DNA of 64,000 nt from Casuarina equisetifolia (taxonomy: Eukaryota > Streptophyta > Magnoliopsida > Fagales > Casuarinaceae), in assembly GCA_028551475.1 (NCBI GenBank), contig CM052355.1:24703580-24767579 (forward strand). The letters are read 5' to 3'. The notes beneath the pieces are model-generated. The model did not search any database and was not told the origin of the DNA. It saw only the letters and a list, made by a program, of their open reading frames with translations. The position numbers and the translations under genes are program-made. Each line of letters starts with the position of its first letter. Position 1 is the stretch's first letter. Of this stretch, positions 12,270 through 24,600 are shown one piece after another.

Positions 12270-12960
12270 CTTTTGTAATTTTTGAGGCAGTATTCACGAT
12301 GCCCAATAGTAAAAGGAAACTTGTTTTGTAAAGAGTTTGCATCATAAATATTTAGGGTTTTTTTTTTTTTTTGGTAATACATCCTCTCTAGTTTGGAAAG
12401 TATTTGCTTAAATCTTTGAAGTTTTCCTAAAGTTACACTTTGCAGTAAAAGGTTCATTTGATATTCTCATTTCATAAGAGATATTTTCCAAATCATGCAT
12501 AATCAGAAATTTCTCTTTTCATGAGGTTTCCCACTTTTGACTCAAAACGAGTCTGTTCCTTTGTGAAGAAGTAGATTAGAGAAAAGAAAAAGAAAAAAAA
12601 AAGTGAGTTTTTAATAGGCATGAAGACACCATGATACTAGTTTGCGATTTTTTTTTATTTATTCGGCAAGAACGATTTAATAAAACATCTTTAGCAGGGA
12701 TTGCTACTAAGTAGTCAGCAATGTACCAAAAAAGAATAACAAAACTTACTATGTTGATACTTAACTCCTTTGAGTTACCTTCATGGTCATTGACTTAAAG
12801 AAGTGTCTTTTTCTTTCTCTTTTGGTAAATCACGCAGCAAGAAAGGGAAGTGATTTTTCTTACCTTTTAAATTTTGATGTTATTAACTTTTTCTTTGTTT
12901 TTTATGCTTTTTTATTTTTTTATTTTTAGAGCTGACTTTATAATTTGATTGTTTTTATCT
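12270..12960 (+). repeat. F-box locus 5' flank, duplicate B
   Basis: This is the counterpart of 9770-10505 and lies directly upstream of the F-box coding sequence. It probably includes the promoter and leader of that gene. A poly-pyrimidine stretch and ttgctattcag|g at about 12981 look like a splice acceptor, so the leader may contain an intron. Confidence 0.75.
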
Positions 12961-13049
12961 TTGCACTCCTTTGCTATTCAGGTAATCTGCCAGAATTCAT
13001 CTATATTCATCAAAACCGAATCTCTTCAATTGCTACCCAGAGAAAGACG

Positions 13050-14354
13050 ATGTCAGACGGTCTTCCAGATGGGGTTCTCTTCGAGATTCTGTCCTGGTTA
13101 CCGGTGAAGGCAATCATCAGATTCAAGTGTGTTTCTAAGACATGGTGCTTTCTCATCTCCAGCCCCCACTTCATCACCACCCACCTCAATCGCTCTCGTT
13201 CCAACCCCAAACAGCCACCATATCTTTTCCTCGCCCATTTCGACGACCACCTTAAGATAGGGCGTCTCACTCTTCCCTCTTTCGACGACCCTTTCCACTG
13301 CCGCAATTTCATAGAATGGCGCAGCATACACCGGCAAATCAACCAGTCAAAGTTCATAGTGGGTTCATCCAATGGCCTACTTTGTCTCGCTACTGAGTTT
13401 GTGGTTCCCTTAAATGGCTCATATTTTCTTTGGAACCCTTCTATTCAGAAAGTCATAACCCTTCCGAATCCTAATGTTGGAATCAGAGCTCAAGGTTTGT
13501 CTGGATTGTGTCATGGCTTTGGGTATGCTCCTAAGACCGATGATTACAAATTGGTGAGGATTGCGTATCATAACAAATTTATACGCAGTCCCAACCGTCC
13601 AATCCCATGTTTGGTTCAGATTTATACGCTTCGAACCCGCACTTGGCGCACTATTATGGACCCCGGTCCTCTCTATTATCTTCAGGAGTGTTTCTCGTTA
13701 GCTTTCCTAAACTGCGCAGTCCACTGGCCAGCGATCGTTCCACAACAGCATCCGGGTGCGCGACGCAATGTGATCGTATCGTTTGATATGGAGGATGATA
13801 CGTTTCGTGAAGTGGGTATGCCCAGGAGTTTACAAGTGCTGCATAACTGGAGCGTTGTTGTTGTCGATGGTATGCTTGCTCTTGTCCTCCGTAACAGCAT
13901 GGTGGAGGATTCAATATCCGTGTGGGTGATGAAAGAGTATGGAATGGTTGAATCTTGGACCAAACTGTTTGATATCAACAATGTAAAATCTCCAGATCGG
14001 GTGATAGGCTTTGGGGAGTGTGGTAATGTTCTGCTAAATAAGGGGGGAAAATTATTTTCTTACGAACCAAGCAGCTAGCGGACTGTGGGTCTTCCCTTCC
14101 GTGGCCCAGCAACGTCTTTTTATTCTGAGAAGTATGTGGAAAGCCTTGTCCTGCTGTACGTGCAACACGGAGATCTCGGGCAACCCAATTGGCTTGCCCG
14201 TTCTGGAGAAATCCTTCCTTATATTGAAGCTGCCATTTACTGTCTACTAGTCCTTGTATTCCTTTACCTAGCAGTTGAGTATTCTAATATCTTTGTCCTA
14301 TACGCATTTTGGTCGTGTCTATTACTAGTTTGTCTGTTTTGGGATGATAGGTGA
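13050..14354 (+). CDS. F-box protein, broken by an in-frame TAG
   Basis: F-box proteins are substrate receptors of SCF ubiquitin ligases; the F-box binds the SKP1/ASK adaptor. The start is taken as ATG at 13050, because the F-box (LPDGVLFEILSWLPVKAIIR, about residues 5-24, continuing to ~48) begins right after it. The frame is open further upstream only from a TTG. An F-box-associated region follows (FIVGSSNGLLCLATE, LWNPSIQKVITLPNP, CHGFGYAP.TDDYKLVRI). TAG at 14076-14078 ends the frame after 342 residues. The same frame then continues open to 14354 (RTVGLPFRGPA..FYSEKYVESLVLL and a hydrophobic end). The inverted paralogue at 29 kb reads through this point with Gln, so TAG is a one-base change of CAG. 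The truncated protein would keep the F-box and lose about 91 residues including a membrane-like tail. The target is unknown. Confidence 0.85.
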
Positions 14355-14921
14355 ATGTCCTGCAGAAACTTCAAGTAATTTCCAGCAAATTGAATCTTTC
14401 CTTCTTTCTTTCTAACAATTCAAAGATCATTTTTATATTCAGTGATGTTTTTCTCAACAATGAGTCCCTTATTATTTTGCAAAAATAAAAATTTGGATGA
14501 CAACACCAATCCAAGTTTGCGAAAACTCAAACTTTGAAAAGCTAAATTAAGTCATTAAGTTTCATGAAATAGACCGAAAATCGGTCAAATTTAGAAGGCT
14601 TTGTCAAAAAGAAAGGGCGTGGCAAAAGTATCCAATTTGAAATGAATTTTAAATAGGAGGTTAAAATAGTAGTTTTAAGTTTTGGTGGACGAAATACGAC
14701 TAAAATGTGAGTTTAAAAGGGTGCTAATCATCTAAGGAATTTATAAATTATAGTTCATATTTATTTTGTCTATATTGATATTTTGCTTCTATTTCATTTG
14801 AACTTTCCAAGAATTGATGATGAAAAGGTGGCTTGTGAGTTCTATGTAAAAAAATTAAAATCGTTACTCATTTATGATAATGTTATTGGGGTTGCATTTA
14901 TTATGATCGACAACTTTTTTG

Positions 14922-14959
<38 letters not shown>

Positions 14960-15000
14960 CTATTTAGCACAAATTAAGAAAAATGAAAGAATAACTCTAA
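14355..15000 (+). other. F-box 3' flank with (TA)n microsatellite
   Basis: This non-coding stretch is shared in inverted orientation with 28400-28900. An uninterrupted TA dinucleotide run lies at about 14926-14957. The inverted copy has only a few TA units there, so the repeat expanded or contracted after duplication. Confidence 0.75.
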
Positions 15001-15837
15001 GCATGAAAAATGATCAATGAAAAAAGAATGCCAAGTTCTATTACAAATTAATTATCTATAATGACTTTAATTTACACATTACAATAATAAAATATTTTGT
15101 ACTATCTGAACAATAGTTTAACATAAATCTTATGCAAAAGAAAGCTCAACTCAAGCCGCAGCTTCATCATTTGTAGATACACCTATAACTAGTTCACATA
15201 CATGATCCTGTCACCCCTTCATGATAGTTTCTTAAAAAATCAAATTTTGCAGGTTTAGTGAAGGCGTGTAGTGTCCACATAGAATTGCATTTGTTGGTTT
15301 CGAATATTCATCTTTCTAGGCATTTGCAATGATGGTATCTTTCTAGGATCTTGTGACCCTAGAATCTGACATTAATGGAGGTTGTAAGCCCCACATTGGA
15401 TATCCGGAACCTGTAAATCTTGCCTGCCCGAAAAATTTCATATAAATTTTATTAACACCAAAGTTATATCAATACAAGGGACTAAACAATTTCATAGAAA
15501 ACCTACTTATCAAAATTATTTACCTTGATCAACTGTGAATGTATTCCCATTTGAACCACGACCATTAATAAGAAGTCCATTAGGGAAGGGAAGATCACTC
15601 CCATTGTCTTAAACAATTTCACCGAAACACACTGTCTTAAACAATTTCAAAAACATTAACAACACAAAACTGCAAAAGTAATGTCCTAAACAAATCCCAA
15701 AACATGAACAGTACCAAAATATACTTCGTAAGTAATTGTCTTAAACAAAGCCGAGAACATTAACAGCACCGAAATACAGAAATCTGAAAACATGTATTGC
15801 AGTAAAAAATAGCCAGTTTACTAACTCTTCATTATCT
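15001..15837. other. Intergenic; short degenerate repeats
   Basis: No gene was seen. Between about 15600 and 15780 the phrase gtcttaaacaa (with one gtcctaaacaa variant) recurs four times with related spacers, a degenerate tandem array. Confidence 0.45.
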
Positions 15838-15905
15838 TATCTGGTTCAGCATCATCACTGGGGAGGTGGATTTACAGGATCTGCTACTTGATCTGCTGGA
15901 TTTCC

Positions 15906-16049
15906 GGAATAAGGATAAGAATCCTAATCTAATACTACTAAAAAATCCACTATATCTAGAAGACATTTCTTAGTTCCACAATTACATAAAGACCATTGAT
16001 TGTAATGATAACCATACCCTTTAACCTAATTGTTCCACTAATCCTAACA
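15906..16049 (-). repeat. Truncated 3' LTR of the non-coding element
   Basis: It matches the U3 start of the 5' LTR at 17540-17680 with scattered substitutions (actatatctagaagacattt versus actacatctagaagatattt). It stops after the first 35-bp unit. It adjoins the polypurine tract on its inner side. Confidence 0.75.
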
Positions 16050-17126
16050 ATCTCCCCCTTGGAACAATTTAGTGCAACATCCTTACACCATAAGAAAGTA
16101 TAAAAAATCTCTTTAAATTATCAACTACATAACCACAATCTTTGATAAGAGAAAGATTGGAGAAATTCTCTTCAACTTCCACAACTATAGTCTTTGGACA
16201 GAGAAAGACTAAGTAAACTCTCTTCAACCACAATCTTTTGAAAGAAAAGATTGCAAAAAACTCTCTTCAACTTCTACAACCACAATCTTTTTTATAGAGA
16301 AAGATTAGACAAAACTCTCTTCAAAACAAGCCTGCATCAACTATGTCATCTTGCCTTTTCTTTAAACCACGCCTCTCTTAGGTCATACCTCCTTAGGCAC
16401 TTCCACTGTAGCCTCTTCTAAGTTACACCTCTCCTAGGCCGTGTTTCTCTCCAGGCATCCGCACATCATCATGGGCTTTTTCCATCTAAATGTGTCCTCT
16501 ACCATGAGGCCCTCAATAAAAGTAAAAATCATGATACTTTCACAACAATTGAGATCACTCGTCGAAATCCCCAACGAAGAGTCCATCTCCTATCCAAAAT
16601 TGTTGGTACTTCCCCGGAATCAACCATCGGAGTCTCAATACACCTCATCTGCATATCAACAAACTTGAAAATCCTAAACTTTTACTTCATCAATCACATC
16701 AACATAAGAGCATTGTGTCAACATAGGAGCATCACATGCTCCCCCTCAATCAATAATTCATCAACAACATTAACAAAGTGCTTCCCCTCAAACATTAATA
16801 TCTTCATCATTCTCTGTCATCTAACGCCACAACTTGAGCCAAATGCTCAGATATAGATCTGCACTTTGCAAACCTCAATCCACAATTCCAACAACATATT
16901 CTGGTTGATCCACATCAATATCATCCAAAATCAAACCGAATTTAAGGAAAGAGAAAATCTCACCTTAAAACACATCAATCTGCTTCTTCATTTATGTTCA
17001 CCACGTTCGATTCATCATTTATGTTCCCAATCTTCCACAGTCCATGCTCACTGCACTACTTGTTAAGAACCAAGCTTGTCTCCCATACCACTTGTTGGGA
17101 TCCAAACCTGGCTCTGATACCACTTG

Positions 17127-17680
17127 TCGGGGGAATTCAACAAAGTCGCATCAACCACAATGAGATCGAACACATAAATATAACGACGCACACACCCAAA
17201 CATAACAAATTTAAGAGGTTCAGAACATCACAATGTCCTACGTCCCCTGTAGCCTCTTCTCATTAGATTTTCTCATACATTCCCTCTCCTCAAATAGGTA
17301 TCTCATGGATTCTCTCATCAACTTGAATCCATGAGAGGGGCTTTCTTCAACAATTAGCCCCCCATGAGGACTCTCTCAATTTGCCCATTAGGTTTCTCTA
17401 TACTTCTCCTATTTATAGAGAAACCCTAAAGGAATCCTCGTTGAATACTACTAGGAAAACATACTCCACATAAGGATAAGAATCCTAATCCAACACTACT
17501 AGGAATAAGGATAAGAATCCTAATCCAACACTACTAGGAATAAGGATAAGAATCCTAATCCAACACTACTAGGAAATCTACTACATCTAGAAGATATTTC
17601 CTAGTTCCATAATTACATAAAGACCCTTGATTGTAATGACAACCATACCCTTTAACCTAATTGTTCCACCAATCCTAACA
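17127..17680 (-). repeat. 5' LTR of the non-coding element, with internal 35-bp x3 repeat
   Basis: This long terminal repeat runs from TGTTAGG at the right edge to CCCGACA next to the PBS. Inside, a 35-bp unit beginning aataaggataagaatccta is repeated three times in tandem (about 17470-17574), while the 3' LTR keeps one. A TATA-like TATAAATAGGAG (minus, about 17413) would serve as the element promoter. Confidence 0.75.
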
Positions 17681-18592
17681 TTTCCCAGCCTTCATTGAAT
17701 GGTTTCTAATCATCGTGCGATTGCTAATATCTAAACACAGGATCATGAAGATTGTGATGGCCTGTAAGGAAGGAGCTGCAGTGCGTAGTGATTTTACCCA
17801 CTCTAACCTAGCCATCCTTCTCATACGGAAGTTAGCAACAAAAAGAAAGCTGACCAGTTGTGCTAGTATCACCTGGTATAATAGCCCTATCCTAGCAATG
17901 AATTCAAATTCATCATAAAGCAAGTGAGAAAGAGGGATAACAGTCAGAATTATAATCATTTCAACCATGCTCACGAGGGAAAGGAGAGTTGGGAGAGGGC
18001 ATTGGGGGGGTGTGGTTTTGGTTTATGGGTTTTGCTTACGGGAAGGCAAGGCCCAAACGAAATTTTGTAGTGTCTTTCCCTACCACCTCCCGTGCAGAAT
18101 CCCGTGCAGAAGATGTCGCTGTCCAAACCCGTAAAACACGCTAACAAAATCCACTCCCTTTCTTGCCCATGAAAACATCCACCCATTTCATCGTACATGC
18201 CCCTGTTCGTTTTCCAGATTTAACACACCAACCCAAAATGAAAGATCCTCTGTAACAATACAAAAATAAACAATCAAACCCCCTTTCGACGAATTCAGAT
18301 CACTTTTAAGCAAAATCAAACAAAGTAACCACAAATTTATAAAACAAAACGAAATTCATATACTTACCTGAACCAACATGCAGCAGATAAAACGATTCCT
18401 CCAAAAAGTCATGGAGATCAACAACAACAAACATAAATTACTGTTTGATTTTGCCCTTCTGACTTGAAACCCCAAGAGATTCGTTGATTATGGAAATTAA
18501 TTTCTAATAATTGTGAAATTTTTGGTTCCTTATATATATTTTCTTTTTAACCCAAGAGACGGACGAGAGCTGGGGCTTCTTTAAAGTCTCTG

Positions 18593-21500
18593 AAAGTGAG
18601 GTTTAAATAAAAAAAATGACAAGAAAAAAGAAAAGAAAGTAAGTGACAATATGTGTAAGGGGCAGACTTTGTTGCATGGGATCATTGTTCACTGTCCAAT
18701 TCGGAAGTTGTGGTGGGAATCGTTGGGATTCGGAAGTTGAGGCAGGGATTTTTGTTGGGCCGATTTAGGCCATTCGATAAATAAATTGATGTTAACATTT
18801 TGGGACAGGCGAGAGAGATCTAGACCAATGTTCCTTCGTCATATTCCATGTAGACAGTTGAGATTGGAAATGGATTTGGGAGATGCGGGATGGATTAGAT
18901 CCGTAAAAATCAAGCGTCTTGGACAATAAAAGGACCCATTACCATTTTCCATCTAATGGCTATGACTAAACCATATTTTTCATATAATATCATAATTGTC
19001 ACTAGAGTCTCGAATGTTGACACGCCTTAAATGACAAGGTTCCCTCTTAAATTTAGTGTTGACCTCTACTCGTTAAAGCAATGGTAAAAATGCACTCGCT
19101 TTCACTAAGAAACATGAGGCAAAAATTTCATTTTAGTGCATGGGCACCCTTGATGAACATAGAGAAGCGAATTGGTGATACATGTGGATATAGAAGAGAA
19201 TTGGTGTAGCCATACTCCAATGAACTAGAAAGCTGTTAATTGTACATGGTGATGTAGTCAATGAAACAAACAAGGAGACTGGCCGTGGAAACCTTGAGGT
19301 TACGAAAATACCTTAACGTTCAACTAGACTGGTGACTACATTGATTTAGGATTCCACGTAGATGATTGAGATTGAAAATGAATTTGGGAGATGCAGGATG
19401 GATTAGATCCGCAAAAATCAAGTGTCTTGGACAATAAAAGGTCCCATTACCATTTTCCATCTAATGGCTATGATTAACCCACATTTTTCATATCATATCG
19501 TAACTGTCACTAGAGTCTTGAGTGTTGACACGCCCTAAACAACAAGGTTCCCTCTTAAATTTAGTGTTGACCTTTACTCACTAAAGTGGTGGTGAAAAAT
19601 GCACTCGCTTTCACTAAGAAACACGTGGCAAAAATTTCATTTTAATGCGTGGGCACCACTAATGAACGTAGAGAAACGAATTGGTGATACACACGGGTAC
19701 AGAAGAGAACTGGTGTAGCCATACTCCAATGAACCAAAAAGTTGTTAATTGTAGCAGTGACATAGTCAATGAAATAAACAAGGAGACTGGCTGTAGAGAC
19801 CTTGAGGTTACAAAAATACTTGAACATCCAACCAGACTGGTGACTACATTGATTTGGGATCCTATGTAGACAGTTGAGATTGGAAATGGATTTGGGAGAT
19901 GCGAGATGGATTAGATTAGTAAAAATCAAGTGTCTTGGACAATAAAAGGTCCCATTACCATTTTCCATCTAATGGCTATGATTAACCCACATTTTTCATT
20001 TAATATCGTAACTATCACTAGAGTCTTGAGTGTTGATATGCCCTAAATGACAAGGTTCCCTCTTAAATTTAGTGTTGACCTTTACTCGCTAAAGCGGTGG
20101 TGAAAAACGCACTCGCTTTCACTGAAAAACACATGGCAAAAATTTCATTTTAGTGTGTGGGCACCCCTGTTGAATGTAGAGAAGTGAATCAGTGATGCAT
20201 AAAGGTACAGAAAAGAATCAATGTAGCCATACTCCAATGAACCAAAAAGCTATTAATCATACACAGTGGCGTAGTCAATGAAACAAACAAGGAGACTGGC
20301 TGTGGAGACCTTGAGGTTACGGAAATACCTAAACGTCCAACTAGATTGGTGACTGCATCGATTTGGGATCCCATGTAGATGGCTAAGATTGGAAATGGAT
20401 TTGGGAGATGCAGGATGGATTAGATCCGTAGAAATCAAGCATCTTGGACAATAAAAGGTCCTATTACCATTTTCCATCTAATGGCTATGATTAACCCACA
20501 TTTTTCATATAATATCGTTACTGTCATTAGAGTCATGAGTGTTGACGTGCCTTAAACGACACGGTTCCCTCTTAAATTTAGTGTTGACCTTTACTCATTA
20601 AAGTAGTGGTGAAAAATGCACTTGCTTTCACTGAGAAACACATGGAAAAAATTTCATTTTAGTGCGTGGGCACCCTTGATGAACGTATAGAAACGAATCG
20701 GTGATACACGCAGGTATAAAAGAGAACCGGTGTAGCTGTATTCCAATGAACTAGAAAGTTATTAACTATATGCGGTGACATAGTCAATGAAACAAACAAG
20801 GAGACTGGCTATGGAGACCTTGAGGTTACAGAAATACCTAAACGTCCAACTAGACTGGTGACTACATCGATTTGGGATCCCACGTAGACGGCTAAGATTG
20901 GAAATGGATTTGGGAGATGCGAGATGGATTAGATTCGCAGAAATCAAACGTCTTGAACAATAAAAGGTTCCATTACCATTTTTCATCTAATGGCTATGAT
21001 TAACCCATATTTTTCATATAATATTGTAATTATCACTAGAGTCTTGAGTGTTGATGTGCCCTAAACAATAAGGTTCCCTCTTAAATTTAGTGCTGACCTC
21101 TACTTGCTAAAATGGTGGTGAAAAATGCACTCGCTTTCATTGAGAAACATGTGGTAAAAATTTCATTTTAGTACGTGGGCACCCCTGATGAACGTAGAGA
21201 AGTGAATCGGTGATACACACAAGTACAGAAGATAACCGGTGTAGCATACTCCAATGAACCATAAAGTTATTAATTATGCATAGTGACATAGTTAATGAAA
21301 CAAACAAGGAGATTAGTTGTGGAGACCTCAAGGTTACACAGGTGACTACATCAATTTGGGATCCTAAAAATTGTCCATTGATCAATATACCCTGTTATTT
21401 TATGAAAAAAAATAAAAAATTCATATTTCAGCCACGAGCTTCCTATAGGATACACAACTGTCCTAACTTGAGAAAAACGGTAACCAATTTTCTCTTGCCA

Positions 21501-21689
21501 ACGCACTCTTTTCCCTTTCTCACACCAATGTTGTTTCAGTATAAAACCTCCCTCCCTCCCACACTATTTCTCCCATCGCTTCCATTGTATCACTCTTCTT
21601 TCCCTTTCTTTCTGTCTTTCTACAAAAATTAAAAACTTGTTACTTGTGGTGTTGGAGAACCTCCTACTTGTGTTGATGTTAATCAAAGT
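18593..21689 (+). repeat. Duplicated block 1 carrying the 508-bp tandem array
   Basis: The block starts at aaagtgaggtttaaataaaa and ends where the Copia LTR was inserted (aatcaaagt|tgttgaaag). The same left flank, array unit and right flank occur at about 25912-26870, where only one array unit is present. Block 1 lies just upstream of the minus-strand membrane-protein gene. No conserved protein is encoded. Confidence 0.8.
18830..21370 (+). repeat. 508-bp tandem array, five units
   Basis: The landmark cttggacaataaaagg recurs at 18917, 19425, 19933, 20442 and (as cttgaacaataaaagg) 20951, giving a unit of 508-509 bp. Units share ttgggagatgcaggatggat, ggttccctcttaaatttagt and caaacaaggagactggctgt. 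Unit 5 has a deletion near 21340. A minus-strand open frame of about 75-108 codons starting MENGNGTFYCP-like is kept in several units. It has no recognised domain and is probably open because the units are young copies. Confidence 0.9.
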
Positions 21690-24600
21690 TGTTGAAAGAT
21701 GATGTTGCACATACACATATTAGCCCACACATATGGAGGCCCATTAAGGCCCAATGTTAGATGATTCTTTGTCTTTACACATTTGTATAAGAGCTACTCT
21801 AGGGATCCTTTGTTCATTGATATCTCATGTACATGAACCTTTGTTCTCTACCAATGGTAGTTGTTTTAGATTTTTCAATTCAAACAAGGTTTCTTAACAT
21901 GGTATCACGAGCAAGGATGATTACTCTTGGGCTCCTACGAATTTTCGCACATCTCATATAATTTTTTCACTCTCTTATTGGTCTGTCCCCCATAGGGACA
22001 TTCTATCGAACACTTGGTGTTCGTCTCTCTCTTCTTCCTCTTCTTGGTCATTCCTTTGTCGTTCAATCTCTTTTTCCCATTCCTATTGTTGATTCCTGTA
22101 GCCCCATTTATGGTCGTCATGATCATCGCCATCGTTGACGTTCTCCAACTCGCCATTGCTCCCGTGGTTGCTCTGGCCATTGTGATGACCCCACAAACAT
22201 TCAACCTAGTCACCCCTTCTACCTCCACCCCATCGAGTAGATGATAACTCTATTTTTATAGAATTATTTTACCTATTTTAGGCAATAAATAACTTTAATA
22301 ATTGTGAGAAAATATTTGAACTCCTCTTTTATTTACTTAAATTTATCTTATTTATGTAGCACAAAAAGGCAAGGAGAAAAAAGATGAACATGGAGAGCCT
22401 GATGCTTATTGTGTGGCAAAATCGTAATATCAAGATCAAGAGAGTAAAGATGGGCTTGGGCTTTGAATGATTGTTATTAGATTTATTGTTATTGGGTTTT
22501 CTAAATAATTAGAAAACCTAATCATATTAGGAGTTCAAAGCCTAATTAAATTAAGAGTTTAAAACCCAATTGTTTTAGATCTCTAAGACACAATTCTACT
22601 AGGATAAGAGTAGGTCTAAACCTAAACCCTATTTAAGAGAAAAGAAGAGGCAAAAGAAGGAGGAGGAGGAAATTGAGCACAACTCAAGAGAAAGGCTAAG
22701 AATTCAAGGTTTTCTTGAAAATAAGGCAAAAAGGGTGACAGACTTCTTATTCTTGGATTCAAGATGCCTTCTTTATTCCCTATTATTATTCTTCCTCATT
22801 ATTTCTTTATGCTTTAGTTTATTTTTGTTAGAGCTACGATGTAACCTAATTATGATATTATGAATCTTATGATTATTATGTTTTGTAAGATATTTTATTT
22901 GTGTGAGTTATATATATTTATGCTTAATGCTTTTAAGTGATTGGCCACCACTTAAATGATTTGATATGCATGTTTGAGACTGAAAGATAATAATATGCAA
23001 TTGCTTCTTATAATATATAACCATGAATTAAATGTGGATAGACATATACCATGTTGTTTGTGTGGCTTTTGGTGATAAGATAATCGAAAGATTTATTGTA
23101 AACTGGGAATGTTCATAGATCCTAATGCATTTGGTTTGTTTCAATTCACATATAGAAATATAGTGAATTAATGAACTAAGTAGGTTTGCTATACCTAGAC
23201 ATAGGATAGTAAATAAATTAAGAAGTTCCGCCATCACATAGATATTATCCCTCTTGCAAGCATACATAATCTACATTAGTACCTCATAGTTATGATGAAA
23301 TCAAACACTCTAACATATTTTGTGTATTTAGTTTTATTAAATTTAGTTGATTAGTTTATTCTCTATCAATTTGGATTTGTTAGATAAATTCTAGGAATTG
23401 TTCACCGTTAGTAATTAGTTGGCATAGTAATCACCAATCTCTGTGGGACAATACTTTTCTTATCATTATATTACTTATTCGACATGTTCACTTACATTTA
23501 AAATTTACCGAATAGTAGACTGACATTCTTATTGTCTCTAAAAAACTTCTTGATTTTGAGAACTTTGCTAGTTAGAGTAGGAATATGGAAATGACATTAA
23601 TGGGGAAGAATAAATATGGTATTGTAGACCCTATAGTGGCTCCACTAAACCCCGATTCTCCCCTGCATCTGTTCTAGAAATGATGTAACGAGGTCGTTCT
23701 CTCATGGCTCCTCACTACCTTAGCCCCAGATATCTACTACATTTTTACTTATGCCACTAATGCACGCACCATGTGACTCCATCTCTAAGACAAGTTCCAA
23801 CGTGTTGGTATTATAGAGCTTTGTTTTGTCCAAGCAGATCTAACTAACGCAGTGTAGAATGGTAAACCTGTAGATCAATATTCTTTTCAGCTTGAATGAC
23901 TTTGGAGCTAGTACGAATCATATGTAGCTATCATTTTACCTGACCTTGGAGCCATCCTCACTTTCTAGAGGTTTCAAGAATCTATAAAGCTCACCCAATT
24001 TCTCAATGGGTTAGATCCCATTTTTTCCATTGCTCGTTCTCAGATTCAAAACACAAGTCCAGTTTTGCAGCTATCTGATGCCGTGGGGATGGTTAGAGAT
24101 GAAGAGCACCATTAAACTCACGCTTGGCCAATCAGAACCAACTCTCGACTGGACTCTATAGCCTACGCAGTTGGGCAACAACTATCGCACTTAAGCGTAG
24201 GTGCGCATGGGTTGCACTCACGTGGAGTGGACTCACCTGCCACGCAGGTCACTTCTGACACGAGCCCAGGCTTGCTCACGCGGGCCCTGGTTGCCTACCT
24301 ACTAGTCATTAATGACCTGCAGGCCTTTTCTTTGTTGGGTTCCTCCCAGCTTGGGCTTTTGGGCTCTAAAAATGCCCAGCCCACACCTGCTACCTATCTA
24401 GTAACCATTTACCTTTCTCATGCACATATGGGCTTTGTGGATCAACAAGAACTATAAGAAATCTCTGCAGGCTGCAAACATTGTGGAAAGAGAGGCCATT
24501 CCATGGATGACTACTATCAGCTCCATAGATGTAGCCATTATGGAGGTTCAGGCCACTCCAAGTCCAAATGTTTCAAGCTTCATGGTCCTCTAGGTGCTCC

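Larger units (their letters stand above)
15906..17680 (-). mobile_element. Non-coding LTR retrotransposon (TRIM-like or internally deleted Copia)
   Basis: The element reads on the minus strand. Its 5' LTR is about 17127-17680, starting TGTTAGGATTGGTGG and ending at CCCGACA. It is followed by TGGTATCAGAGCC (plus-strand 17111-17123), the primer-binding site complementary to initiator tRNA-Met used by Copia elements. The internal part (about 1.06 kb) has no pol motifs, only degenerate AAAGATT/CTCTCTTCAAC repeats. A polypurine tract (CCAAGGGGGAGAT, about 16050-16062) abuts a second TGTTAGGATTAGTGG at 16049, the 3' LTR. The 3' LTR is only about 144 bp against 554 bp for the 5' LTR, so it is truncated. 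tttcc flanks both outer ends (15901-15905, 17681-17685), a candidate target-site duplication. Confidence 0.8.
15838..18400 (-). pseudogene. Unrecognised membrane-protein gene split by an LTR element
   Basis: On the minus strand, a start ATG at 17968 opens a hydrophobic protein. It reads MVEMIIILTVIPLSHLLYDE first, then another apolar segment (LLYQVILAQLVSFLFVANF), RMRRMARLEWVKSLRTAAPS and a third apolar segment, ending near GKC at 17675. A donor-like cag|gtaagtata at about 18369 (minus) suggests a leader exon upstream. The frame runs straight into the LTR element at 17680. The 3' exon (IHLPSDDAEPDKIMKS and a stop, with an internal TAA just before) lies on the far side at about 15838-15900. 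A 5'-truncated relative sits at 11.2-11.7 kb. The product would have roughly three membrane helices; the family was not recognised. The gene is presumably inactive. Confidence 0.5.

Noticed and set aside
12945..13049. N-terminal extension of the F-box protein
   Set aside because: It begins with TTG, lies beyond an acceptor-like ttcag, and the ATG at 13050 directly precedes the F-box.
18830..21370. CRISPR array
   Set aside because: The units are about 508 bp and contiguous, with no short repeat-spacer pattern, and the DNA is plant nuclear.
22014..22244. Hydrophobic 76-residue plus-strand protein
   Set aside because: It falls in the Copia leader and ends at the nested insertion, with no sign of a host gene.
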